Origin: Eulemur rufifrons
Taxonomy: Eukaryota; Chordata; Mammalia; Primates; Lemuridae
Assembly (NCBI RefSeq): GCF_041146395.1
Contig: NC_090989.1
Coordinates: 222,674,843 to 222,738,842 of the forward strand
DNA length: 64,000 bases
Direction: 5' to 3'
Below the pieces are notes generated by a model. The model searched no databases and had not been told where the DNA came from. It saw only the letters and a program-made list of their open reading frames with translations. A program made the translations under genes and the position numbers. This document shows, one piece after another, positions 49,255-60,345 of the stretch (the stretch's first letter is position 1; each line of letters opens with the position of its first letter).

Positions 49255-50667
49255 CTGCAAAGAGAAAGGAGCACAGGCAAGGGATCAACCTTTTGTTTGC
49301 AACTTGGAAAAATATATAACTGTGGTCCAGTAAATCTGTGGACAGATAGAAACTGCAGAGGCATTTTGTCAGCCCACTGAAGCCTAAACACCGGATATCT
49401 GGCCTCTTGTGAAAAAATTACAGTCTGGCCACACTGAGGTCACTTTCCCTCATGACAACAAAAGGCTGGAGCTGAGTAGTGCTGCCTCTGCAGAGGGAGG
49501 CATTTGGTCTACAGTTTGACGTAATCCCTGTCACTCCCTTTAACTCCTGACACTGAAGCCCAGTGTCTGCGGCCACAGAGCACACTGCCTTCATGTCCCT
49601 GGGCCCCGTGGCGTGTGAGTTTGGCATCAGAATCCAGAGGGTCACCATGAGCAGGTGCAACACCCACACCTGAAGTGAGCATCACTCAGTGCACTCACAC
49701 TCCTCCTTCCATAGCTCTCCTCGTACCTAACGATTCAACCCACATTTAACTTGCATCATTCTGTAGACAGATGTGTAGAGTAGACTGGATCTTGGGGCGT
49801 AGGCAGAAAAAGTTCATTGTAAACTATTTGTTTTTTAAGTATAAGACTCCCTTCCCTAGAGTCTTCTATGACCACATTTCAAGTTCTGATAACTAAATGA
49901 GAAAAACATGTGCAAAACATGTAGCATAGGGCTGGGAAGGCCGTGGACACTCTGGGACTAACAATTATCATTTCCTTCTCCTCCATCTCCTCCTCCCTTT
50001 CTCCTCCTCTTCCTTCCCCTCCCCCTATATCCGCCCAACATTGACAAGTGGTGTTCTGTTGTCTGCACCAGGATGTGCAACAACACTTTTATAAAGCAAA
50101 AGGAGGCACTGAAGCTAAGAGCCCCAACTGGAGCCTTCCAGACCCAGCTCTGGCTGCCTGGTGTCCTATCAGTGACCCAGACGCCTGTGGGTGTGTGGGG
50201 TCCCCTGGCCCTTTCTGGCCTGCAGACTCTAATGCTTGCTCAATGGTCCCCATGTTCATGGCCAGCATCTAACCTGCTGTCTTCCAGCCTGGGGCTGTGC
50301 ACACCACTGCTTGCACATGGGGCTTCCCAAAACTAATCTGTTACTAGAAAGGCCCTGAAATGCCTCTTTGTTTTGCTCAATGTTCTTCAGCCCCTCCTCC
50401 CACAGTTGTTGTCCTAAATTCCCATCCCAGCCCAGATCCTTATCTCCGTGGCCAGTAGCGACAGGCCAGCTGCAGCCCAGCCGATGACCATTCTCACATT
50501 TGGAACACAGTTAGGGCATTGTCTCCAGGGAGCCATTCTTGCCGGCTGATGGGTTTCAAGATTGAGATCTATCTCTGGCTGGCAATCTTCTTCACATAGC
50601 AACTACCACTGGGTACAAACAGCAACTGCTTCTCCATGCCAACCCAGGCACCCTTGTGGAGAAGTTG

Positions 50668-50693
50668 CCACCACCACCACCACCACCACCACC
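50668..50693. repeat. (CAC)n trinucleotide repeat
   Basis: About nine CCA/CAC units in an intron. It creates poly-His or poly-Gly runs in spurious ORFs. Confidence 0.95.
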
Positions 50694-51206
50694 TCCTGCG
50701 TACAGCCAACCCTCACTGCCGAGGCCCGGGCACTGTTCTACGTGCTGCACACACATTCCCAGCCGAGGGGCCTGTTGGATTTTACAGTCCTGAGTCGGGG
50801 CCCTCACACCGACCCTTTTTGAACACAAGTGCTGCTTCACTGTGACATGACGAAATGCATTAGCGCCATCCTCCTTTCTCTACTTTTTGCTACTGGCCCC
50901 CAAAAGGGACTCTGAGCAGGCTGGTAGTGGGGTGGGGTGAAGATGGGATTGGGGGAGATCCCGGGAGCACTTCAAATCTTTTCTGAGTAAACAGAGAGTT
51001 GGAACATGGGGGATAAAGGAGGAAAGAAACAAAGAAAGTCTGCACTCTGACCTATCAACATTCACACCAAGTACCAACTTAGCTGCCACGTATGGAGACC
51101 TAGTTCTCCCTGGGCACTTCCTCAGTTTCCCCCGTTCTTCCCCTCCCTCCTTCCTTTCCCATTCTAGAAGGGAACAGCCCAAAGCAGTGCTCTCAAGACC
51201 GAGCCC

Positions 51207-51355
51207 AGAGTCACCTGTAGGGCTTGTTCAGATCTCTGGGCCCACCCCTAGAGTGTCCAACCCAGTAGGTCTGGGGTGATCCCACATTTCTAACCGACTG
51301 CATTCCCGGGAAGTTCCAGGTGACGCTGCCGCTGCCGGTGTGCGCTGTGCTTTGA
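51207..51355 (+). mobile_element. MER5A hAT transposon fragment
   Basis: cagagtcacctgtagggcttgttcagatc..., ctgggcccacccctagagtgtcc, cagtaggtctggggtg, ttctaaccgactgcattcccgggaag: MER5A order. Confidence 0.8.
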
Positions 51356-52404
51356 TCATTGTAAGGTACAACAGAGAAACCAGGGCTCATTCTCTCGGCA
51401 CTTCTCGTCTACCAAAGAAAGAGCAGCTCCTGTAGCATGGAAATGAGGCAGGAGACAGTTCTACTTGAAGGTACAACTCAAACTGAAGTAAATGTGTGTT
51501 ATAGCAGGCTCACAGCATCCATATGCTAGTGATTATTTTGACTTCTTAGTGAATGCCATAAAAAAACTCTCTTGACATTCTGTCTCACTAGATCAGATTT
51601 TACTATAAGCATATGCTAATGTTCTCTTGTCAAGAACCTTTGAGAGCACACACTATATAAAATGTATTCCTTAAAATACCTTCATATTATACTGTATGAT
51701 GAAAGTTGGTGCTATTTATTGAGTGATTTTGACATCCCAGCCATAAATGTCAGCTATTTCAAAATATTGGTATTTTGCATTTAAATTACGGAGCTTAAAT
51801 TCGTGTTTAGGTTATGCATGTGAATGTGCCTACTAGCTGCATTTCAGTTCATCCAAAGATTTATCTACCCAACTGATTTTGCAGCCACTTTGAAGAGTAA
51901 TGCATTTTCCTAGATTCAATAATTAGCCCAAGTGCTGCCCACCTCCACTACCACTGCCAAGTTCAAGATAAATTTTCTAAATTAATCACTACATTTTTCA
52001 TGCCTCTTCGGAATATAGCTTCAGAATCCTTCTAAACACAGTGTTGCATGTAGCCACTACCAGTCAATCTGAGTTGGCTCCTGAGTTGAAACTATTTGTT
52101 CTCCTTGCCTGTGGCTTCAGTGTAAGAGTATATTTTGTGGTCATATTGTAGCTAAATTGAACTAGAAGGAACATGGTATATTTCAAAGAAGTTTAAGAAA
52201 ATAAATGTAGAATGAGGAAGATATATATCAAGGATGGTGACTTTCCTTGCTCTGTCAATAATAAAATTGCTATTCTAAAACAAATTTGTGAGTTGTTTCT
52301 TCTTACTTTATTAAAAAGAATCATTTTACCACTGAGTGAGTTAATGAAGTTTTCGTTGTGTGTGGAATATTTCATTTATTTCATCCTAATGAGATGGTCA
52401 TTTG

Positions 52405-52503
52405 GAAGTTAACCTTAGACACAACTCACGTACCATAAAATTCACCCTTTTAATACAATTCAGTGGTTTTTGCATATTCATAAAGTTGCGCACCATCACC
52501 ACT
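52405..52503 (-). mobile_element. Old L1 (L1M-type), 3' end piece, split by a younger L1
   Basis: + strand acaactcacgtaccataaaattcacccttttaatacaattcagtggtttttg is the antisense 3' end of L1MB/L1MC. It breaks at aattccagaaaattttc and resumes at 54483. Confidence 0.85.
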
Positions 52504-54499
52504 AATTCCAGAAAATTTTCTTTTTTTTAAATTTTAATAGATTTAGGGGATACAAATGTTTTTTTGTTACATAGATGAATTGTATAGTGGAGAAGTAGGC
52601 TTTAGTGCACCCATCACCTGAATAGTGGTATGTTGTACTCAATAGGTAATTTTTTCATCCTGTACCCCCTTCTGCCCTTCCCTTCTGAGTCTCCAATGTC
52701 CATAATGTCACTCTCTATGACCATGCACAGCCACTGCTTAGCTCCCACTTATAATTGAGAACATGCGGTATTTGGTTTTCTGTTCCTGGGTTACTTCACT
52801 TAGGATAATGGCCTCTAGTTCCATCCAAATTGCTGCAAAAGACATTATTTCATTCTTTTTCATGACTAATATTCCATGGGGGGGGTGTTTGTGTGTGTGT
52901 GTGTGTATATATATATATGTATACATTTTCTTTATCCATTCATCAGTTGATGGGCACTTGGTTCTTTATATTTGCAATTGTGAATTGTGCTGTGGTAAAT
53001 ATATGAGTGCAGGTGTATTTGTAATGAAATGACTTCTTTTCCTTTAGATAGATCCCCAGTAGTGGGATTGCTGAATCAAATGGTAGATCTACTTTTAGTT
53101 CTTTGAGAAATCTCTATACTTTTTTCCATAGAGGTTGTACTAATTTACATTCCCACCAAAAGTGTATAACGTTCCCTTTTTGCCACATCCATGCTAGTAT
53201 CTACTGTTTTTTGACTTTTTAGTGATGGCCATTCTGACAGGGGTAAGGTAGTATCTCATTGTAGTTTTAATTTACATTTCCCTGATGACTAGTGATGTAG
53301 AGCATTTTTCATACGTTTGTTGGTCATTTGTTTCTCTTCTTTTGAAAAATGTCCATGTCTTTTGTCCACTTTTTAATGGGACTATTTGGTTTCTTTCTTG
53401 CTAAATTGCTCAGATTAGCCCTTGTTGGATGTATAGCTTGTGAATATTTTCTCCCATTGTCTATTTACTATGTTGAACCATCTTTATATCCTTGGGCTGA
53501 AACCCACTTGATTGTGGTGAATTATCTTTTTGATGTGCTTTTGGACCTGATTTGCTAGTATTTTGTTGAGGATATTTCCATCTATGTTCATCAAGGATAT
53601 AGGTGTGTAGGTTTTTTTGTTGTGTCCTCTCCTGGCTTTGGTATCAGGGTGATACTGGCTTTGGTATCAGGGTGATACTGGCTTTGTAGAATGAGTTAGG
53701 GAGGATTCCCTTCTTCTTGATCTTTTGGAATAGTTTCAGTACAATTGGTACCAGTTCTTTGTCAATCTGGTAGAGTTCAGATGTGAATCCATGTGGTCCT
53801 GGGCTTTGTTTACTTGGGAGATTTTTTTATTACTGATTTAATTTCACTACTCATTATTAGTTTGTTCAGGACTTCTATTTCTTCCTGATCAAGCTCAAGA
53901 GGTTGTATGTTTCCAGGAATTTATCCATTTCATCTATATTTTCCAGTGTGCATGCACAGGTGTGTTAAAAGTAGTCTCAGATGATCTTTTGTACTCTATG
54001 GTATCAGTTATAATACCTCCTTTTTCATTTCTGATTGAGCTTATTTGAGTCGTCTCTCTTCTCTTATTGGTTAATCTAGCTAGCGGTCTATCGATTTTGT
54101 TTATCTCCTCAAAGAAGCAACTCTTTGTTTCATTGATCCTATGTATTTTTTTTTTGTCTCAATTTCATTTAGTTCTGCTCTGATCTTTGACATTTCATGT
54201 CTTCTGCTAGCTTTGGGTTTGCTTTTTTCTTGTTCCTTGAGATGTGACCTTAGGTTGTTCATTTGTGATCATTTTGTCTTTTTGATGTAGGTGTTTAGTG
54301 TTATAAAATTCCCTCAGAGTACCTTGCTATATCCCAGAGATTTTGATATAGTAGCTTGCATTATTATTATTCATTTTGAAAATTTAAAAATTTCCATCTT
54401 AATTTCATCATTGACTCAAATACCATTCAGCAGCAAGTTGTTTAATTTCCATGTCTTTGTATAGTTTTGAGAGTTCCTCTTGAATTCCAGAACATTTTC
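52504..54499 (-). mobile_element. L1 inserted into an older L1, with target-site duplication
   Basis: The element body is about 52521-54482 on the minus strand. It has an A-tail at the low-coordinate end, a 3' UTR (atttaggggatacaaatg..., cttaggataatggcctctagttccatcc) and a decayed ORF2 C-terminal half (antisense tttgctagtattttgttgagg, gaatgagttagggaggattccc, tagctagcggtctatcgattttg). It is 5'-truncated near 54482. The flanks aattccagaaaattttc (52504-52520) and aattccagaacattttc (54483-54499) match at 16 of 17 bases. Stops and gaps leave no working reverse transcriptase. Confidence 0.9.
52887..52920. repeat. (TG)n(TA)n microsatellite inside the L1
   Basis: gtttgtgtgtgtgtgtgtg followed by tatatatatatatg, just after a run of seven G. 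Confidence 0.9.
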
Positions 54500-55790
54500 A
54501 TCATCACTCCAAAAGGAAACCTCATATCCATTAGCAGTCATTCCTCATTATTCCCTCCCCCAACCTCTGGAAATCATTAATCTACTATCTCCCTATATGG
54601 ACTTGCCTATTCTGGATATTTATATAAATGGAATTATATAATATGCATCCCTTTGTGGTTGACTTCTTTCACTTGGCTAATGTTTTCAAGGTTCATCCAT
54701 GTTGTAGCATATACTAGTACTTCATTCCTTTTGAAGCTGAATAATATTCCATTTTATGGATATACTACATTTTATTTCTCCATTCATTAGTTGATGGACA
54801 TTTGGGTTGTTTCCACATTTCGGCTATTATAAATAATGCTGCTATGAGCATTTGTATGCAAGTTTTTATGTAGACATAAGTTTCAATAGTCTTAGGTGTA
54901 TGCCTAGGAGTGGAATTGTCAGGTCATGCGGTAACTGTATGCTTAACTTTCTGGGGAACTGCCAAACTGGTTTCCAAAGTGACCGCATCATTTGCATTTC
55001 TACTAGCAATGTATGAGTTCCAGTTTCTCCACATCCTCACCAACACTTCTTATTGTCCATATTTTTATTATAGCCTTCCTACTAGACATGAAGTGGTATT
55101 TAATTATGCTTTTGATTTTGTATTTCTCTAATAACTAATGATGTAGAACATCTTTCATGTGCTTGCTGGCCATTTGTATATCCCCTTTGTACAAACGTCT
55201 ATTCAAATTCCTCCTCCATTTTAAAAATTGGGTTATTTGCCTTTTTATTGTTGAATGATAAGAGGTTTTATGTACTCTGGATACTAGATCTTATCAACTA
55301 TATGATTTGCAAATTTTTTTTCTCCCATTCTTGTGGTTTGTCTTTTTACTTTCTGTATGGTATCCTTTGAAATGTAAAATTTTAAAATTTTGATGAAGTC
55401 CAATTTTCTATTTTTTCTTCTTTTTTATATGTTTTTGATGTCATAGCTAAGAAACCATTCTCTAATTTAAGGTCATGATGATTTATACCTATGTTTTTCT
55501 CTAAGAGTTTTTTAGTTTTAGCTCTTACATTTAGGACTTTGATCTATTTCAAATTAATTTTTGTGCATTGGCTTTTCTTGCCACCATTGTTGAAAACCAA
55601 TTGAGTATAGATGCAGGGTTTATTTATGTTTATCCTTACGTCAGTACCACATAGTCTTGCCTACTGTAGCTTTCTAGTAAGTTTTGAAATTGGGAAGTAT
55701 GAGCCCTCCAATCTCATTTTTCTTTCTTGAGATTGATTTGGCTATTTTGGGTCCCTTCTATTTCCAGATGAATTTAAAGAGCAGGATGAG
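54500..55790 (-). mobile_element. Old L1 (L1M-type), main piece
   Basis: Continuation of 52405-52503: gcctattctggatatttatataaatggaatt, gttcatccatgttgtagcatatac, aataatattccattttatgg, ccacatcctcaccaacacttcttattgtcc, then the end of ORF2 in antisense (ttgaaattgggaagtatgagccctcc, gatttggctattttgggtccc). Inactive. Confidence 0.9.
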
Positions 55791-57184
55791 AATAAGATAG
55801 GTTCAGACATCACAAAGTTGTTCTTACCAATATTCAGTCATTTTTCTTAAATATTAATACATGCTCCTGAATGTTTCAAATGCTTGATTCATTTCCAGGC
55901 TTCTTAAAAAGTTGATTTTTATCATTTTTCCAGTGTTCTCATTGCTTTTATGGAGAGAGGATCTTTTGAGGTCCTTACTTCACCATCCCTGCTGACATAT
56001 CCTCTTTCCCTATCTTTTTCAACCAATAAGGATAAAAAACAATGCTTCAGAGATATTAAAATAAACAAATAGGAGACAAGCAAAGAAAGGCAGAAATCAC
56101 ATGGGGATTGTGATCTTCAGGCCAAGGATCTGGGGGAGATTTACCAACCACCGTGTTGAAGACATGATGTCAGGAGGAGAGGGAAGGATCCACTTCAAAT
56201 ACTGCTGCTTGGGCAATTTGAACTGATTTACGAGCCATTTATTGTAAATAATAAAATCTTTATAAGGGGTCAGAAAAGGGCCAGAAACTTCCAAACAGAG
56301 TCTCTTAAAAAGTAAGTCAGCCATCAGAAACAATCATTAAACCATCTTGCCAAAAAGAACAGACTCCACATGCCCACATGCCCCAGGGTCTGACCGTCTC
56401 CTTGTCACATGCAGGCACCAGAAAACAACAACAGAAAAAGCTTTTCTGTTTCAGTGAAGGCAAGTCATAAAGAGCTGAGTCCTGAGGTCATGCTCACTTG
56501 CTGGGCACATTTGCACAGACGGAACTCAATGCATTGATGATTTCTGATAGCCAAGGCACAGCATGATAGGGTAAATCCCTGGCTACCACAGGGCACTGAT
56601 CACAGGAGACTATTGGCTGACAACGAAGGCATTGTCCTTCAGCTGTGATGATCATGCTGGGATGACTCTGTGGTACAGTGGACCCCACTCAGGTTTGCAA
56701 AGTATAACCTAAGTTTAAGACTCAATCATGCACATACTAACTGCATCATGAGTTTTTTTAATTTGCAAAATGGAAATAATAAAAAAGTGGAGTCCCATGA
56801 CATTTACATTCAATATTTAGAAAATCACTCAATGTTCTCAGAAAAACACCAACTAAAAACAACCCAGCCACTGCTCTACAGACATACACACATGAAATAA
56901 ATTTTTCACGTGAATATCCACTGAATGGAATCTATTTCATTAATGCTTAAACAAAGTATAGATTTCCACAATGAAAGGAAAATATTGGCTGTGTTGTACA
57001 TAGAAATGCTATAATATGCAGAAAGTCATGTACATTATACTCTGTGTGTAATTTAAGGAAATTTCAAAGGCAATTTTGATAGTATACAATTTTCATCTTT
57101 TGTGCTGACTTTAAAATGTAAAACTCCAGTGAGCTATGACTTCATATCTATAGGGTTGCTGTGAGAACCTGATGAAATGATGTA

Positions 57185-58017
57185 CAGTCCTGGGTTGCTT
57201 TACGACAGGGATACATTCTGAGAAATGGGTGCGTAGGCAATTTCCTTGCTGTGTGAACATGATAGAGTGTACTGATACAAACCTAGATGGCACAGGCTAC
57301 TACACGCCTAAGCTATGTGGTATAAACTATTGTTCCTAGGCTACAAACCTGCATGACATGTTACTGTACTGAATGCTGTAGGCAACTGGAACACAATGGT
57401 AAATGTTTTTATATCTAAACATGCAAAAGGTACAATAAAAAAAGTAGCAAAGATCAAAAATGGTACACCTGTGCAGGGCACTGACCATGAATGGAGCCTG
57501 TAGGACTGGAAGTTGCTCTGGGTGAGTGAATGAGTGAACGTGAAGGCCTATGACATTGCTGTACACTATAGTAGGCGTTATGAACGCTGTACACTTAGGG
57601 TACCCTAAGTTCATAAAAAATATTTTTCTCTCTTCAATAATAAATTAACCTGAGCTTACTGTAACATTTTTACTTTATGCACCTTTAAATTTTTCAAAAC
57701 TTTTTGACTCTTTGGTAATAACACTTAGCTTAAAACACAAACTCATTGTACAGCATTGTATAAAAATATTTTCTTTCTTTATACCCTTATTATATGAGCT
57801 TTATGCTATTTTTAAAATGTTTAATTTTTTTTACTTTTTGAACTTTTTTGTTAAAAACGAAAACACAAACATACATTAGCCTAGGCCTACACAGGGTCAG
57901 GATCATCAAGACATTATTAAGCTATTGGAATTTTTTAGCTTCCTTATAATCTTATGGGACCACTGTCATATATGCGGTCCGTTGTTGACCTAAATCTGGT
58001 TACGCAGTGCGTGACTG
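57185..58017 (-). mobile_element. Tigger-type DNA transposon, near-complete 833-bp copy
   Basis: Begins cagtcctgggttgctttacg and ends ttacgcagtgcgtgactg, imperfect terminal inverted repeats, with TA at 57183-57184 and 58018-58019. The interior follows the known order (tagagtgtactgatacaaacc, caactggaacacaatggtaaatg, ggaagttgctctgggtgag, cctacacagggtcaggatcatc). The last string is, on the reverse strand, the end of a decayed transposase-like frame (as I recall the family). No intact transposase. Probably Tigger4/Zombi; same family as 2450-2786 in opposite orientation. Confidence 0.9.
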
Positions 58018-58639
58018 TATAGAAAAATGCTTTGTAAACAGTAATGTTAACTGTTAATTATTTCTGTTTTCATTATGAGGGAAAGAGTCCTTTAGTTGTT
58101 CCAGAGATAGTGAGAAATTTATATTTTATTACTTTTTTTTTCCAGTATGGATCAGAGCAGATATTTGTTCAGGTAACAGACCAGCACACATTTTCAATGC
58201 TGACATGAGAACAGTCTTCATGCATTTCACCTTAATTGGCCCTTTGCTGCTGACATCTGCAACTCTATCCTCTTTAGGGCCAGGCCCCTCCTGGCTGCCC
58301 ACCCTCGGCAGTTCCCCTGCTCACAGCTGAGCCTCCCTGGCTCTTCCCTAGGATTAATCATCATCTAAAGTGGGACCCAGCAAAACATATTGGGGATGAT
58401 GCTGGCTGAAATAACTCCTGGTATGATGCTGGCTGAAATCTTGTGACCCAGGTCTGACAGCAATGCCTATGTCACCCTTTTGTCTAGCTCTTAGCACCTT
58501 GTGTAGCTAAGACAAGGACACTGCTTCTTTTTGGCAGCTTCCTTCTCAGGGCCAAAGCTCAGTCTCTGAACCCAGGCTAGGATCTTCTCACCTGGTTTTC
58601 TGAATATCTTACTGTCGCCTCCCTGGGTCAGGTCCTGCC

Positions 58640-58805
58640 TGTGAAAACAGTGCTGTGGAGTGGTCCAGTGCGGTTATCACACCCGCTCGATGTTGATTCA
58701 AATCCCAGCCACGTTGTTTAGAAATGATGTCACTTTGGACAAGTCAATTATGCTATCTGAAACCCACTTTCTTCATTGGTAAGATGGGGATGCTAAAATA
58801 TCAAC
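58640..58805 (+). mobile_element. MIR SINE, first part (split by Alu)
   Basis: tggagtggtccagtgcggttatcac..., gattcaaatcccagccacg, acaagtcaattatgctatctgaaaccc, ttggtaagatggggatgc: sense MIR, interrupted at tttgtag by the Alu. Confidence 0.8.
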
Positions 58806-58818
58806 TTTGTAGCATTTT

Positions 58819-59115
58819 CTTTTTTTCTTTAGAGATGGGTCTCCCTGTGTTGCCAAGGCTGGAGTGCAGTGGTGTGATCATAGCTCACTGTAGCCTTAAA
58901 CTCCTGGGCCCAAACAATCCTTCTGCCCTAGTGTCCCTAGTAGCTGGGCTACAGGTGTGCACCACAACACCCAGCTAAGTTTTTAAACATTTTTGTGTGT
59001 GTGTGTGGAAATGGGGTCTCACTGTGTTGCCCAGGCTGGTCTCAAACTCCTGGCCTAAAGTGATCCTCCCATCTCAGCCTCCCAAAGTGCTGGATTACAG
59101 GCATGAGCCTGGCCA
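58819..59115 (-). mobile_element. Alu SINE (AluJ-like) inside a MIR
   Basis: Reverse-strand dimeric Alu: T-rich start, gagatgggtctccctgtg, ggagtgcagtggtgtgatcatagctcactg, then the second monomer ending attacaggcatgagcc. Flanked by tttgtagcatttt (58806-58818) and tttgtagtgtttt (59116-59128), an 11-of-13 duplication. A (TG)n expansion sits at 58994-59008. Confidence 0.93.
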
Positions 59116-59128
59116 TTTGTAGTGTTTT

Positions 59129-59200
59129 AAAGAAGTTTAAGTCAAATAATAGAAGTAAAGCACTTAGCACAGTGCCAAGCTCTCAATAAATGTTAGCTCT
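59129..59200 (+). mobile_element. MIR SINE, second part
   Basis: gtaaagcacttagcacagtgccaagctctcaataaatgttagc is the 3' end of the MIR begun at 58640. Confidence 0.8.
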
Positions 59201-60149
59201 TCTATTTCTAGTTATCCGATCAGCCTGCTCTTCTGATAGTTAGCCCACCTGGTACTTCACATTGGACCTCTCTGCTACCAACTGCTATTGTTCTACCTGC
59301 TGTCTCTTGCCCTACCCTTCTGACCCAAACTTCTGCCCACTGTGTAGATCTTCCATCCATCTGCGGCTGGATCCATTCTCCCTAGTGCCTGCTCTACTGA
59401 CATGGGCACATCTTTTTCTGGGTCCCAGCCTTTTCCATTCTGTCCCATCCCATTTCCCAGCTGTGTTCTATGCTAGATGATTGTCAGATTGTCTCTGGGC
59501 TCTATCAGCTGATCAAAGCAGTCTGGACAATAATACATGCAAAGCATCTAGCAAACATTCAAAAAGTTTCTGCAAAGAACCAGATTCCTATCATAGAGAG
59601 AGGATGCCTCTGTGGAACTGCATTCTCAATTATATATAAGCCATCAGCTTACATTTTGAAGGAGTCTTGCTTTCTTTGCACATCAAAGACTTTAAAAAAT
59701 TAAAAAGTCAAATTTCTGAATATGTATAGAAAATGCAACCAGGCATAGGGGTTCTCAAAAACAATTGATTGTGTTATAAGAAAATAAATGAAACAGCACT
59801 CCTCAAATGTTAAAAAAAAAAATCTATTAAATCTTTGGGATTGTTAATATTTGATTTTTTTCTCAATCAATCAGGTTCATAATTATTTGTAAATCTACTG
59901 ATCACTTCTGGCAGAAAATGTTCTGATCTGAAAATATCTAAGAAAAATCACAACTATCTCTGACTTGCATAAATTATTCTCACCTTCTGTTTGAAGTTTT
60001 CAATTTTACTATTATCCTGTGTTGTTCATTCAACAATTCACTAACTATACAAATCATAATTTTAATCAAATGAAAATGAACACACCTTTCAAAACTTCAG
60101 CCCAAATCATCTGTTGAGAAGCAGAAGTTCAAAGGAAACTAACTTTTGT

Positions 60150-60345
60150 TGTGCTCTGGGCACTAGATTCTTGCTATTTGTTCTCTCTTAATCCTGTCCA
60201 ATGACCCTATGAGGTAGGAATTGCCACTTTACCAATAAGGAGACAGAGATTCACAAAAATTAATTTATCGGTTTAAGGTCACAGCTAGTATGCCAAAGTC
60301 TGGCACTAGGTCCACGCCTTTTCCCCTGTACCAGGCTGCCTCCAA
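60150..60345 (-). mobile_element. MIR SINE
   Basis: ctctgggcactagattcttgctatttgttctctcttaatcctgtcc..., gaccctatgaggtaggaattgcc, aaggtcacagctagtatgcc: antisense MIR. Confidence 0.8.

Noticed and set aside
50592..50845. ORFs with poly-His, poly-Thr or poly-Gly runs
   Set aside because: They are produced by the CAC microsatellite at 50668-50693 and have no other protein character.
54910..55131. 73-codon + strand ORF
   Set aside because: It is antisense to the old L1 and has no independent support.
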